Shown piece after piece: positions 1 through 8,242 of a stretch of DNA of 49,707 bases. The stretch spans positions 86,916 to 136,622 of the forward strand of contig JAJEEG010000007.1 in assembly GCA_022821085.1 (NCBI GenBank). The letters are read 5' to 3'. A model generated the notes under the pieces. It ran no database searches and was not told the origin of the DNA. It worked only from the letters and a program-made list of their open reading frames with translations. Each line of letters begins with the position of its first letter. Within the stretch, counting starts at the first letter, position 1. A program made the position numbers and the translations under genes. The DNA is from Candidatus Latescibacterota bacterium. Lineage in GTDB: Bacteria; JAAXHH01.

Positions 1-251
1 GACTCGGTGCCCATGCCATCGTCCGCGGCGTTCGTTCCGCCGGAGACCTGGAAGCGGAGTCCCAGATGGCGCTCATGAACCGGCGCCTGGCCCCGTCGGT
101 GACCACGGTATCGTTCTTCCCCGGCGAGCCATCGGTGTACGTGAGTTCTTCGCTCGTCAAAGAGGTCTTCCGTTTCGGTGGCGACGTAAGCCATCAAGTC
201 CCACCTCCCGTGTTGAAGGCGCTGTTTGAAAAGCGCGGATCGATCAGCTAA
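1..251 (+). CDS. coaD: Pantetheine-phosphate adenylyltransferase, 3' part
   Basis: This is the last ~82 codons of coaD; the window begins inside the gene and the reading frame starts at base 3. CoaD transfers AMP from ATP to 4'-phosphopantetheine, the penultimate step of coenzyme A synthesis. The visible part holds the family hallmarks IVRGVRS (usually RGLR), then a conserved ExxxQMALMNRRLAP segment, and YVSSSLVKEV, the helix near the phosphopantetheine site, before the usual short C-terminal tail. It ends in TAA at 249-251. The nucleotide-binding N-terminal half lies outside the window. An aminotransferase gene follows on the same strand after 50 bases. Confidence 0.93.
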   Translation, partial: LGAHAIVRGVRSAGDLEAESQMALMNRRLAPSVTTVSFFPGEPSVYVSSSLVKEVFRFGGDVSHQVPPPVLKALFEKRGSIS

Positions 252-301
252 ACCCCCGGATATCCAAGGACTGCCCGACTCCACCCTCCACCCCTTTCCC
301 A

Positions 302-1513
302 ATGCCCGCTATTCGTCCCCCTTCCCGAAAACTGGATCGCATCGCACCCTCCGCGACTACCGTACTCAACGAACGGGCCATCGCGATGAAACGCGAAGGC
401 GTCGAGGTCTTCAATTTCGCCGTGGGCGAACCGGACTTCCCCACGCCGGACCATATCAAGGAAGCCGGCATGGCCGCGATCCGGGACAACATCACCCGGT
501 ACACGCCCGCGACCGGCATCCTGGACCTCAAGGAAGCGATCTGCCGCAAGCTGGCCCGGGACAACGGGCTCGAATACGCACCGAGCCAGATCGCGACGAC
601 CTCCGGGGGCAAGCACGCCCTCTACAACCTGCTCTACGTGATCTGCGACGAAGGCGACGAAGTCCTCGTCCCGGCGCCCTACTGGGTCAGTTATCCCGAG
701 ATGGTGAAACTGGCCGGCGCCGCTCCGGTGGTGCTGGACACGGGGCCAGACACCTCTTTCAAGGTGACGGCTGGCCAGGTGCGGTCCGCGATTACGCCGA
801 AGACCAAGGCCCTCATGCTCAACACCCCGTCCAATCCCACGGGCATGGTGTACACGCGGGACGAACTCGCGGCCATCGCCGAAGTCGTCCTGGATGCGGG
901 GATATACGTCATTACCGACGAACTGTACGAGAAGATCCTTTATGACGGCCATCGACACGTAAGCATCGCAGCCCTCCATCCGCGGATGAAGGAACAGGCG
1001 CTGGTGGTCAACGGGCTGTCCAAGGCGTACGCCATGACCGGATGGCGCCTGGGATACGCCGCCGGTCCCGCCGAGGTGATGGACCTGGTCGTGAAATTCC
1101 AGGGCCAGACCGTCATGCATCCGAGCGCCATCACGCAGCACGCCGCCGTTACCGCGCTTACTGGCCCCGAGGACTTCCTGCCGCCCATGGTCAAGGCATT
1201 CGACCGCCGCCGGAACTACATCATGGGAAGGCTGAACAACATGGAAGGCGTCACGTGCGCCCGGCCCGGCGGCGCGTTCTACGTGTTCCCGGACATGTCG
1301 GCCCATACGGGCCGCAGACGGCCCGACGGACGCCCTATCGAAGGATCGCTGGACCTTGCCATGTACCTGCTGGAGGCGTACCAGGTGATCTCGGCGCCAG
1401 GCGCCGCTTTCGGAACGGAAGGGTGCCTGCGGTTTTCCTACGCCACCACCCTGGACGTTATCGAAAGGGGCATGGACCGGGTAGAGGAGGGGCTGTCGTC
1501 CCTGGCGGGATGA
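302..1513 (+). CDS. Class I/II PLP aminotransferase (aspartate aminotransferase type)
   Basis: 403 residues, the normal length for class I aminotransferases of the I-gamma (Thermus/Bacillus aspartate transaminase) group. The N-terminus reads LDRIAPSATTVLNERA and then FAVGEPDFPTPDHI, both typical. NTPSNPTGMVYTRDEL carries the conserved Asn and Pro of the cofactor pocket. SKAYAMTGWRLGY contains the Schiff-base lysine, and the carboxylate-binding arginine is expected in CLRFSYATT near the end. The likely reaction is transfer of an amino group between aspartate (or a related amino acid) and 2-oxoglutarate; exact substrate cannot be told from sequence. No strong Shine-Dalgarno precedes the ATG at 302, but the N-terminus aligns well, so this start is kept. 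The stop TGA overlaps an ATG at 1510. Confidence 0.9.
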   Translation: MPAIRPPSRKLDRIAPSATTVLNERAIAMKREGVEVFNFAVGEPDFPTPDHIKEAGMAAIRDNITRYTPATGILDLKEAICRKLARDNGLEYAPSQIATTSGGKHALYNLLYVICDEGDEVLVPAPYWVSYPEMVKLAGAAPVVLDTGPDTSFKVTAGQVRSAITPKTKALMLNTPSNPTGMVYTRDELAAIAEVVLDAGIYVITDELYEKILYDGHRHVSIAALHPRMKEQALVVNGLSKAYAMTGWRLGYAAGPAEVMDLVVKFQGQTVMHPSAITQHAAVTALTGPEDFLPPMVKAFDRRRNYIMGRLNNMEGVTCARPGGAFYVFPDMSAHTGRRRPDGRPIEGSLDLAMYLLEAYQVISAPGAAFGTEGCLRFSYATTLDVIERGMDRVEEGLSSLAG

Positions 1514-1560
1514 CCGGCCGCGAAGCTAAAGCGGCCATCTTTCTAACACACGGCGGATTC

Positions 1561-1749
1561 ATGGAGAACTCGAAAACCGCGCTTCCGGATTACCGGCGTC
1601 TTTTCAGCAGGATCGACGAAAAAGGGCTCGCCCGGATCCTGGAACTCGCCCTCGATCGTCAATTGATCGTCAAACTGCTGCACATCTGCGGTCTGGTCCG
1701 GGACGGTCGGGACCTGGCGACTACGGCGATGCATACGCTCGCCGCGTAG
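1561..1749 (+). other. In-frame 5' segment of the NYN gene, ended by an amber codon
   Basis: From ATG 1561 (or ATG 1510, which overlaps the aminotransferase stop) an open frame runs 62 codons to TAG at 1747-1749. The frame stays open without interruption past that codon into the NYN-domain gene, with coding-like composition on both sides (helical text such as ARILELALDRQLIVKLLHICGLV before, and DCFEREVSAAQVIRTLVQ after). The simplest reading is the first part of one long gene with a nonsense change (for example CAG to TAG). The alternative is a separate 62-residue peptide of unknown function. I recognise no family in this segment alone. Confidence 0.45.
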
Positions 1750-1872
1750 CTCGCCGGGGACTGCTTCGAACGGGAAGTCTCCGCCGCGCAGGTCATCCGG
1801 ACCCTGGTTCAAACCAGTTCCCGGGAGATCGACCAGATCGGCAAATCGCCCCCCGAAGGCATCAATTCCCTG

Positions 1873-2736
1873 TTGAGCGACCGGACCGACGCCTATACCC
1901 GTGAGTGCGGGCGGATGACCTTCGCCATGTTGCTGGATGAACGGGAGGCAGTTTACGCGCCGGCTATCGAACGCCTGAACCGGATACCGGCCTTTCAACC
2001 CCGGTCAGGCGTATCGGAGGAGACGGCGTCCCCCTACCTTCGGGACGAACCGGCCCTGAACGGCGGGCCGGAGGACGACCGCCGGATGGAGGACGCCCGC
2101 CCGATGGAGGATGCCGACCCGGCGTTGATCGAAGCCCGCCGGTACGGCGCGGACCTGGAAAAACGGAATCGGGTCCTGGAAGACCGTGTCAGGGAGATGC
2201 AGCGTCGCATCGAACGGATCAGTGAAGAAGGCGGTGCGGAATCTGAACGGGTAGCCCTCTTCATCGACGTGCAGAACATGTGGTATGCCGCCCGGCAACA
2301 GCACGGGATTGCGGCACGGGTGGATTTCGAGAAACTCATGCAGGCCGCCGTGAACGATCGCCGGCTGATACGTGCCTACGCCTACGTGATCCAGACCCCG
2401 GAGGTGGACCAGAGCGGATTCGTGACCATGCTTGAACAATTCAGTTACGAGGTGAAGCGGAAGGACCTCCGCAGGCGCAGCGACGGTTCGGCGAAAGGCG
2501 ACTGGGACATGGAGATGGCCATCGACATGATCAGAATGGCCGAGAAGGTCGACGTCGTCATCCTGGCCAGCGGCGACGGAGATTTCGTGTCGCTGATCCA
2601 GCTGCTCAAGGAACTGGGGCCGCGCGTGGAGGTGTTTTCCTTTCCGCACAACACGGCGCGGGACCTGATGGAAACCGCGGACCACTACCATCCCATCGAC
2701 GCATCGCTGCTGATCGATATGGACCCGGCCCGCTAA
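1873..2736 (+). CDS. NYN-domain (LabA/DUF88-like) PIN-fold ribonuclease
   Basis: The C-terminal ~160 residues form a NYN domain: VALFIDVQNMWYA supplies the first acidic residue and conserved Asn, KGDWDMEMAIDM the middle acids, and VILASGDGDFVSLI the last acidic cluster. NYN proteins of the LabA type are predicted metal-dependent RNases. Before it lie ~100 residues of charged, probably coiled-coil sequence (LEKRNRVLEDRVREMQRRIERI). The start given is TTG 1873, but ATG 1915 is equally possible. The frame is open further upstream to the amber codon at 1747, so the intact ancestral gene probably began at 1561 and encoded ~391 residues. Ends in TAA; mdh follows. Confidence 0.75.
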   Translation: MSDRTDAYTRECGRMTFAMLLDEREAVYAPAIERLNRIPAFQPRSGVSEETASPYLRDEPALNGGPEDDRRMEDARPMEDADPALIEARRYGADLEKRNRVLEDRVREMQRRIERISEEGGAESERVALFIDVQNMWYAARQQHGIAARVDFEKLMQAAVNDRRLIRAYAYVIQTPEVDQSGFVTMLEQFSYEVKRKDLRRRSDGSAKGDWDMEMAIDMIRMAEKVDVVILASGDGDFVSLIQLLKELGPRVEVFSFPHNTARDLMETADHYHPIDASLLIDMDPAR

Positions 2737-2780
2737 AGTCGTCAGGAAATCCGATACATCGTTTATACATGGAGGAACAA

Positions 2781-3704
2781 ATGGTAAAGATCGGCATTGT
2801 CGGTGCGGGAAACGTGGGGGCGACCGCTGCGCTGTACGCCGCGCAGAAGGAACTGGGCGATATCGCCCTGATCGACGTCGTCGACGGGATCCCGCAGGGC
2901 AAGGGACTGGACATGATGGAAGCCGGACCCGTTCTGGGCTATGATTCGGCGATAGAAGGCTCCAACGATTTCGCGGCCCTGGAAGGCGCGGCCCTCGTGG
3001 TGGTTACCGCCGGCCTGGCCCGCAAGCCTGGCATGGACCGGCTCGACCTGCTGAAGAAGAACGCGGAGATCATCACGTCGGTGACCGAAAACATCGTGAA
3101 GTACGCGCCGGATGCCCAGATCCTGATGGTCAGCAACCCGCTGGACGTCATGACCTATGTCGCCCTCAAGGTGTCGGGGTACGGACGGAAGCGCGTCTAC
3201 GGACAGGCCGGCGTGCTCGACTGCGCCCGTTACCGGTCCTTCGTCGCCATGGAACTCGGCGTATCCATGGAGGACACGCAGGCGATCATTCTCGGCGGGC
3301 ACGGCGACACCATGGTGCCCATCCCGCGGTACACCACGGTTTCCGGCATACCCATCACCGAGCTGCTGTCCCGGGAGGCCATCGACCGCATCGTGCAGCG
3401 GACCCGCGACGGCGGCGCGGAGATCGTCAACTACCTCAAGACGGGCAGCGCCTACTACGCCCCGGCGGCGTCCGTCGTCCAGATGGTGGAATCCGTCCTG
3501 AAGGGCAAGAACCGCGTGCTGCCCGCCTCGGTCATGCTGGAAGGCGAGTACGGACTGCGGGATGTCTGCGTGGGAGTGCCCGTGAAGCTGGGCAGCGAGG
3601 GCATCGAGGAAGTAATCGAACTGAAACTTTCGGACGACGAACGGGCGGCGCTGCGTGCTTCCGCCTCAGTGTACCAGGAGAGCCTGGACGAACTGGGCAT
3701 ATAA
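2781..3704 (+). CDS. mdh: Malate dehydrogenase (LDH-like type)
   Basis: 307 residues. Oxidises malate to oxaloacetate with NAD+ in the TCA cycle. The N-terminal Rossmann motif is GIVGAGNVGAT, with an acidic residue (IALIDVVDG) at the end of beta-2 for NAD. GLARKPGMDR carries the substrate-binding arginines that separate malate from lactate dehydrogenases, VSNPLDVMT is the conserved loop, and GGHGDTMVP contains the catalytic His. The ATG at 2769 is in frame, but the GGAGG at 2771-2775 lies five bases before ATG 2781, so 2781 is chosen. icd follows after 45 bases and probably shares the transcript, giving two consecutive TCA-cycle enzymes. Confidence 0.95.
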   Translation: MVKIGIVGAGNVGATAALYAAQKELGDIALIDVVDGIPQGKGLDMMEAGPVLGYDSAIEGSNDFAALEGAALVVVTAGLARKPGMDRLDLLKKNAEIITSVTENIVKYAPDAQILMVSNPLDVMTYVALKVSGYGRKRVYGQAGVLDCARYRSFVAMELGVSMEDTQAIILGGHGDTMVPIPRYTTVSGIPITELLSREAIDRIVQRTRDGGAEIVNYLKTGSAYYAPAASVVQMVESVLKGKNRVLPASVMLEGEYGLRDVCVGVPVKLGSEGIEEVIELKLSDDERAALRASASVYQESLDELGI

Positions 3705-3749
3705 AACCTATCACATCATGGAAACCCGACGGAGGAGGAAGAAAGCGAC

Positions 3750-4979
3750 ATGGCTGTAAAACCACCCGCTGGTGGAAAGCACATTACCATCGATGACAAG
3801 GGCGTGCTCAACGTCCCGGACCAACCGGTCATTCCGTTCATCGAAGGCGACGGCACGGGACCGGATATCTGGAAGACGGCCCAGCGCGTTTTCGACGCCG
3901 CCGTCGACAAGGCGTACGGCGGAGACCGGCGCATCGCGTGGCACGAGGTGCTGGCAGGAGAAAAAGCCTTCAACCTTACGGGCAGTTGGCTTCCGGATGA
4001 AACGGTAGATAGTTTCCGGGAATACCTGGTGGGTATCAAGGGACCGCTGACCACGCCCGTGGGGGGCGGCATCCGCAGCCTGAACGTGGCGCTGCGCCAG
4101 ATCCTCGACCTGTACGTATGCCTGCGGCCGGTACGCTGGTTCACCGGCGTGCCCAGTCCGGTGCGACATCCCGAGATGGTGGACATGGTCATCTTCCGCG
4201 AGAATACGGAGGACGTGTACGCCGGGAAGGAACAGGAGGCCTACAGCGACGAGGCCGCCAGGCTGATCGCATTCTGCAGGGAACAGTTCGGGTGGGAAAT
4301 CCGGTCCGATTCGGGCATCGCCGTCAAGCCGGTGAGCGAGACCGGCAGCAAGCGGTTGATCCGCGCGGCGGTCGAGTACGCCATCGCGCGGAACCGCAAG
4401 AGCGTCACCCTGGTGCACAAGGGCAACATCCAGAAGTTCACGGAAGGCGCATTCCAGAAATGGGGATACGAACTCGCGAAGGAGGAATACCCGGACCGGC
4501 TGGTCAGCTGGGACGAATGCGGGGGCGACGTGCCGGAGGGCAAGATCCTGGTCAAGGACGCCATCGCCGACATCTTCCTGCAGCAGATCCTGACCCGTCC
4601 CGACGAGTTCGACGTCATCGCCACCATGAATCTGAACGGCGATTATATTTCCGACGCGCTGGCCGCCCAGGTGGGCGGTATCGGTATCGCGCCGGGCGGC
4701 AACATCAACTACAAGACCGGACACGCCGTGTTCGAAGCGACCCACGGCACGGCGCCGAAATACGCGGGCCAGGACAAGGTCAACCCGGGTTCCGTCATCC
4801 TTTCCGGCGAACTGATGCTGCGCTATCTCGGCTGGGACGAAGCGGCCGACCTGATCATACAGGGCATCGAAAAAGCCATAGGGGGCCGGATCGTGACGTA
4901 CGATTTCGCCCGCCTGATGGACGGCGCGCAGGAAGTCAAGTGCTCGGCTTTCGGCACCGCCATCATCGAGCGGATGTAG
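3750..4979 (+). CDS. icd: Isocitrate dehydrogenase, NADP+-dependent
   Basis: 409 residues, close to the E. coli Icd length and readily aligned to it. RSLNVALRQ contains the substrate-binding serine that is the phosphorylation site in E. coli, [11 protein letters not shown] is the conserved active-site segment, and [13 protein letters not shown] holds the catalytic lysine. [15 protein letters not shown] and [11 protein letters not shown] retain the Lys-Tyr and Tyr...Arg residues that bind the 2'-phosphate of NADP+, so NADP+ specificity is expected. A purine-rich Shine-Dalgarno (GGAGGAGGAAG, 3731-3741) precedes the ATG. It sits directly after mdh. I see no aceK-like kinase/phosphatase in the window. 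Confidence 0.95.
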   Translation: MAVKPPAGGKHITIDDKGVLNVPDQPVIPFIEGDGTGPDIWKTAQRVFDAAVDKAYGGDRRIAWHEVLAGEKAFNLTGSWLPDETVDSFREYLVGIKGPLTTPVGGGIRSLNVALRQILDLYVCLRPVRWFTGVPSPVRHPEMVDMVIFRENTEDVYAGKEQEAYSDEAARLIAFCREQFGWEIRSDSGIAVKPVSETGSKRLIRAAVEYAIARNRKSVTLVHKGNIQKFTEGAFQKWGYELAKEEYPDRLVSWDECGGDVPEGKILVKDAIADIFLQQILTRPDEFDVIATMNLNGDYISDALAAQVGGIGIAPGGNINYKTGHAVFEATHGTAPKYAGQDKVNPGSVILSGELMLRYLGWDEAADLIIQGIEKAIGGRIVTYDFARLMDGAQEVKCSAFGTAIIERM

Positions 4980-4997
4980 GCCACCGGCGACACGCCC

Positions 4998-5027
4998 ATT
5001 CGACCAGGCGCATATTCGACCAGGCGC
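4998..5027 (+). repeat. 14-nt direct repeat after icd
   Basis: ATTCGACCAGGCGC occurs at 4998-5011 and again at 5014-5027, in the 75-base gap between icd and obgE. It is one of several short duplications just downstream of stop codons in this window. Confidence 0.8.
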
Positions 5028-5054
5028 GGGCGACCGGATCTTCGGATATCCCTC

Positions 5055-6071
5055 ATGTTCGTCGACTTCGCGAGAATCCACGTAAAGGCCGGGCGCGGCG
5101 GCAACGGCTGCTGCAGCTTCCGCCGTGAGAAGAACGTGCCGCGGGGCGGGCCGGACGGGGGCCACGGCGGCGACGGGGGCCATGTCGTCCTGCAGGTCGA
5201 CCCGGGCAAGCGCACGCTGCTCGACTTCCAGTTCCAGCACCTGTACCGGGCCCGGAACGGTACCCACGGACAGGGCAAGGACATGCACGGCCGGAACGCC
5301 CCGGACCTGGTCATCGGCGTCCCCCCCGGGACCATCGTCAAGGACCGGGAGTCCGGCTCGGTGGTTTCCGACATGGTCGGAGAGGACCAGACCCTGGTCA
5401 TCGCCCGGGGAGGCCATGGCGGCCGCGGCAACTCGGCCTTCGCCACGTCCACCAACCGGGCGCCCCGGCGCTGGGAGGAGGGCAAGCCGGGCGAAGAACG
5501 CCAGCTGGAACTCGAACTGAAGCTGATCGCCGACGTGGGGCTGGTCGGTCATCCGAACGCGGGCAAATCCACCCTGCTGTCGCGTCTGTCCGCCGTCAGG
5601 CCCAAGATCGCCGACTATCCCTTCACCACCCTCGAACCCAACCTGGGCATCGTCAAGCTGGGAGACTACGACCGCTTCGTCCTGGCGGACATCCCCGGCC
5701 TGATCGAGGGCGCCCACGCGGGCAAGGGACTCGGACACCAGTTCCTACGGCACATCGAGCGGACCCGGATCCTCGTCTTCCTGCTCGACGCGAGCCAGCC
5801 CGATCCCTTGCACGACTACGAAGTGCTCGTCAACGAACTCCGCCAGTTCAATCCCGTACTCCTCTCCCGCCCCGCCCTGATCGTCTTCTCCAAGCTGGAC
5901 CTGATCGTGGACCGTTCCGTCCTGGACGGCCTCGTCGTGGATCCCGACCGCGCGAAGCACGCGGGCCAGCGCAACAACCCCGTGCTGGCGATCTCATCCG
6001 CCACCGGAGAAGGCCTCCCCGAACTCCTCGGAGAGATCGGTCAGATTCTTCACGAGATCGGACCCGCCTAG
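5055..6071 (+). CDS. obgE: Obg family GTPase (ribosome assembly)
   Basis: 338 residues. The N-terminal ~158 residues are the glycine-rich Obg fold (FVDFARIHVKAGRGGNG, GGPDGGHGGDGG). A Ras-like G domain follows with G1 GHPNAGKST, switch/G2 DYPFTTLEPN, G3 DIPGLIEGAH, G4 FSKLD and G5 ISSATGEGL. Obg proteins bind the 50S subunit and act in its late assembly. The protein ends soon after the G domain, lacking the variable C-terminal extension of some homologues. ATG 5055 matches the usual MFVDFA start. It lies between the TCA pair and dprA on the same strand. Confidence 0.95.
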   Translation: MFVDFARIHVKAGRGGNGCCSFRREKNVPRGGPDGGHGGDGGHVVLQVDPGKRTLLDFQFQHLYRARNGTHGQGKDMHGRNAPDLVIGVPPGTIVKDRESGSVVSDMVGEDQTLVIARGGHGGRGNSAFATSTNRAPRRWEEGKPGEERQLELELKLIADVGLVGHPNAGKSTLLSRLSAVRPKIADYPFTTLEPNLGIVKLGDYDRFVLADIPGLIEGAHAGKGLGHQFLRHIERTRILVFLLDASQPDPLHDYEVLVNELRQFNPVLLSRPALIVFSKLDLIVDRSVLDGLVVDPDRAKHAGQRNNPVLAISSATGEGLPELLGEIGQILHEIGPA

Positions 6072-6174
6072 CCTGACTAATCTCAATGAACCGCGTCGGA
6101 CGGTGCTATGCGCCGACGGGTTCCCGGTTAGTCTCGTAACCTGCACTAAATGGCTGTCCCCTGGGGGCTTGTCT

Positions 6175-7305
6175 ATGGAGGACTCGCCTATGGCGGACCT
6201 GTCTATGACGGACCTGGCATCCTGGCTGACCCTTGCGCGCGTGCCGGGCGTGGGCGCGTCGCGGTTCCACGCGCTGTTGCGCAGGTTCGGGTCGCCCTAC
6301 GCGGCCCTTTCCGCCACCGTGGACGAACTGGCCGAGACCGAGGGCGTTGGACCGCAGATCGCCCGGGCGGTACACGGCCACCGGGACGAGGCCTTCGTCG
6401 ACCGCCAGCTGCGCCTGCTCGATCGGCACGACGCGCGCATCGTCACCTTCCGCGACCGGGACTATCCCGAACGGCTGCTCGAGATCTACGATCCGCCGCC
6501 GCTGCTCTTCGTTTCCGGCGGCTGGGAAGCGGAGGACGAGCAGTCCATCGCCATCGTGGGTACGCGGTTTACCTCCGCCTATGGCCGAAAGATGGCCGAG
6601 TCCTTCAGCGCGGAACTGTGTTCATACGGGTTCACCATCGTGAGCGGCCTGGCGCGGGGCGTGGACACGCTCGCCCACCGGACCGCGTTGCGCGGCAACG
6701 GCCGCACGGTGGCGGTGCTGGGTTCGGGCCTCGACCGGCCGTACCCCGCGGAGAACCGCAAGCTGATGGCATCTATCCGGGAACATGGCGCCGTGATGAC
6801 GGAGCACCCCTTCGGAACCGGGCCGGACGCCGTCCATTTCCCCCAGCGCAACCGGATCATCAGCGGCGCCACCCTGGGAACCATCGTGGTCGAGGCCGGC
6901 AAGCGCAGCGGAGCGCTGATCACCGCGCGCTTCGCCCTGGACCAGGGCCGTGAGGTCTTTGCCGTGCCCGGTTCCCTGGACGCCGCCGGCAGCGTGGGGG
7001 TGAACCGGCTGATCAAGGACGGCACGGCCAAGCTGATCCAGCGGGTCGAGGACGTGATCGACGAACTGGCGCCCCGGCTGGGCTTCGAACCGACCCGGTC
7101 GGGACCGGAACCGGCCGGTCCGGCTTTCGATCTGCCGCCCGAGGAGGCATCCATGTACGGCCAGGTCACCTCGGATCCCAAGCACATCGACCACCTGGCG
7201 TCCGCCCTGTCCCTTACGTCCTCCCAGGCGCTCGGCGTCCTGCTGGCCCTCGAACTGAAAGGCGCGGTGCGGCAACTTCCGGGCATGATGTTCGTAAGAT
7301 CCTGA
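6175..7305 (+). CDS. dprA: DNA-processing protein DprA
   Basis: About 376 residues. DprA binds incoming single-stranded DNA and loads RecA during natural transformation. The N-terminus is a helix-hairpin-helix/SAM-like region (RVPGVGASRFHALLRRFGS and EGVGPQIARAV). The central Rossmann-like domain shows IVGTRFTSAYG, SGLARGVDTLAHR, AVLGSGLDRPYP, FPQRNRIISG and EAGKRSGALITA, all diagnostic. A C-terminal winged-helix domain follows (HIDHLASALSLTSSQA). In-frame starts exist at 6103, 6175 and 6190. GGAGG lies eight bases before 6190 and a G-rich stretch precedes 6175, so either of the latter two is likely. Presence of dprA suggests, but does not prove, competence. Confidence 0.93.
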   Translation: MEDSPMADLSMTDLASWLTLARVPGVGASRFHALLRRFGSPYAALSATVDELAETEGVGPQIARAVHGHRDEAFVDRQLRLLDRHDARIVTFRDRDYPERLLEIYDPPPLLFVSGGWEAEDEQSIAIVGTRFTSAYGRKMAESFSAELCSYGFTIVSGLARGVDTLAHRTALRGNGRTVAVLGSGLDRPYPAENRKLMASIREHGAVMTEHPFGTGPDAVHFPQRNRIISGATLGTIVVEAGKRSGALITARFALDQGREVFAVPGSLDAAGSVGVNRLIKDGTAKLIQRVEDVIDELAPRLGFEPTRSGPEPAGPAFDLPPEEASMYGQVTSDPKHIDHLASALSLTSSQALGVLLALELKGAVRQLPGMMFVRS

Positions 7306-7308
7306 CCT

Positions 7309-7332
7309 CTTCCGGGCCGCCTTCCGGGCCGC
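7309..7332 (+). repeat. 12-nt perfect tandem duplication after dprA
   Basis: CTTCCGGGCCGC is present twice head-to-tail (7309-7320, 7321-7332), starting four bases after the dprA stop codon. A second small duplication, TGGTTATTT, follows near 7343-7364. Confidence 0.8.
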
Positions 7333-7442
7333 CGCCCGCCCATGGTTATTTCCCTGGTTATTTAGGTTGACACGCCCCGCTCTCCCGATGTTACATCAAG
7401 GACAACTCGTTCGAATCGCCAATATGTACGCTGTGGCCGGTT

Positions 7443-7937
7443 ATGCACAATCAGCAGACCCGCGGTAAACTCCTCGAACGCGCTGAACTTGCGGCGGCCG
7501 TGGAGCGCGCGCGCCAGGAAGGCGCCATTGTCGTATTCACGAACGGTTGCTTCGACCTGCTCCATCCGGGCCATGTCCATCTCCTGCAGACCGCGCGATC
7601 ATACGGCGACCTGCTCATCGTGGCCATAAACACCGACGCGTCCGTCCGGGCGATCAAGGACGAGGGCCGGCCAATCTACGGCGAATCGGAACGGGCCTAC
7701 ATGCTCGGCGCCCTGGCCTGCGTGGACCATGTGGTCCTCTTTAGCGAGCCGACGCCCATTCCGCTGCTCAACCTGCTCAAGCCGGACGTCCTGGTCAAAG
7801 GAGGTCACTACGGTCACGAGGAAGTGGTGGGCTGGGACGTGGTGGAAGCCTACGGCGGCCGCGTGGAAAGAGTGCCCGTGCTGGACGGGATGTCCACGTC
7901 GGGCACGATAGAACGTATCACCGGAAAGGGAACTTAA
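7443..7937 (+). CDS. D-glycero-beta-D-manno-heptose 1-phosphate adenylyltransferase (RfaE domain II)
   Basis: 164 residues, corresponding to the C-terminal nucleotidyltransferase half of E. coli HldE as a stand-alone protein. It makes ADP-heptose, a precursor of the LPS inner core. The cytidylyltransferase-fold signature FTNGCFDLLHPGHVHLL carries the HxGH motif; INTDASVRAIK, KPDVLVKGGHY and VLDGMSTSGTIERI (the ISTT-like end motif) follow in the expected order. No kinase half (HldE domain I) is adjacent. The stop overlaps the start of the next gene by one base, suggesting coupled translation. Confidence 0.92.
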   Translation: MHNQQTRGKLLERAELAAAVERARQEGAIVVFTNGCFDLLHPGHVHLLQTARSYGDLLIVAINTDASVRAIKDEGRPIYGESERAYMLGALACVDHVVLFSEPTPIPLLNLLKPDVLVKGGHYGHEEVVGWDVVEAYGGRVERVPVLDGMSTSGTIERITGKGT

Positions 7938-8242
7938 TGCCTGAAACACGCCAGAAACTGCTGGTGCTTTACCTGCGGACCCCCGACCTGCACGCCGGCG
8001 TCGTGGCCTGGTCCGAATTCGACGGCACTTCGGCCGCCGACGAACGCCACACATCGGGGGATGCCGCGGACTCGGGCGGCGCCACGGATCCGCCCTACGG
8101 GTCGGTGGTGGACGCCATGCGGGACGGCTGGCGGGTCGTCCAGTTTCCCCAGCAATACCCGGCTTATCCGGGCACGGAATACCAGGTGTCCTATCTCAAG
8201 TACGAGTACATACTCGAAAAAATGGAGGTGGTCGATGGCTGA
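7937..8242 (+). CDS. Small conserved-looking protein of unknown function
   Basis: 101 residues, no family recognised. It starts at the base where the heptose adenylyltransferase stops and overlaps the PhyH gene by eight bases, so it is probably translated in the same operon. The N-terminus is a hydrophobic beta-like strand (KLLVLYLRTP), the middle is Gly/Ala/Asp-rich and probably disordered, and the C-terminus is rich in aromatics (VVQFPQQYPAYPG, then SYLKYEYILEKMEVV). No membrane segment or signal peptide is evident. Tight overlap with the dioxygenase suggests a linked role, but that is inference. Confidence 0.7.
   Translation: MPETRQKLLVLYLRTPDLHAGVVAWSEFDGTSAADERHTSGDAADSGGATDPPYGSVVDAMRDGWRVVQFPQQYPAYPGTEYQVSYLKYEYILEKMEVVDG

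Noticed and set aside
248-1306. Long - strand frame opposite the aminotransferase gene (and many like it elsewhere)
   Set aside because: Shadow frames of high-GC genes. Translations are Arg/Gly/His-rich without family motifs and lie fully inside a well supported gene.
3711-5738. 675-codon - strand frame across icd and obgE
   Set aside because: It spans two clear + strand genes and has no recognisable domain; antisense artefact of codon bias.
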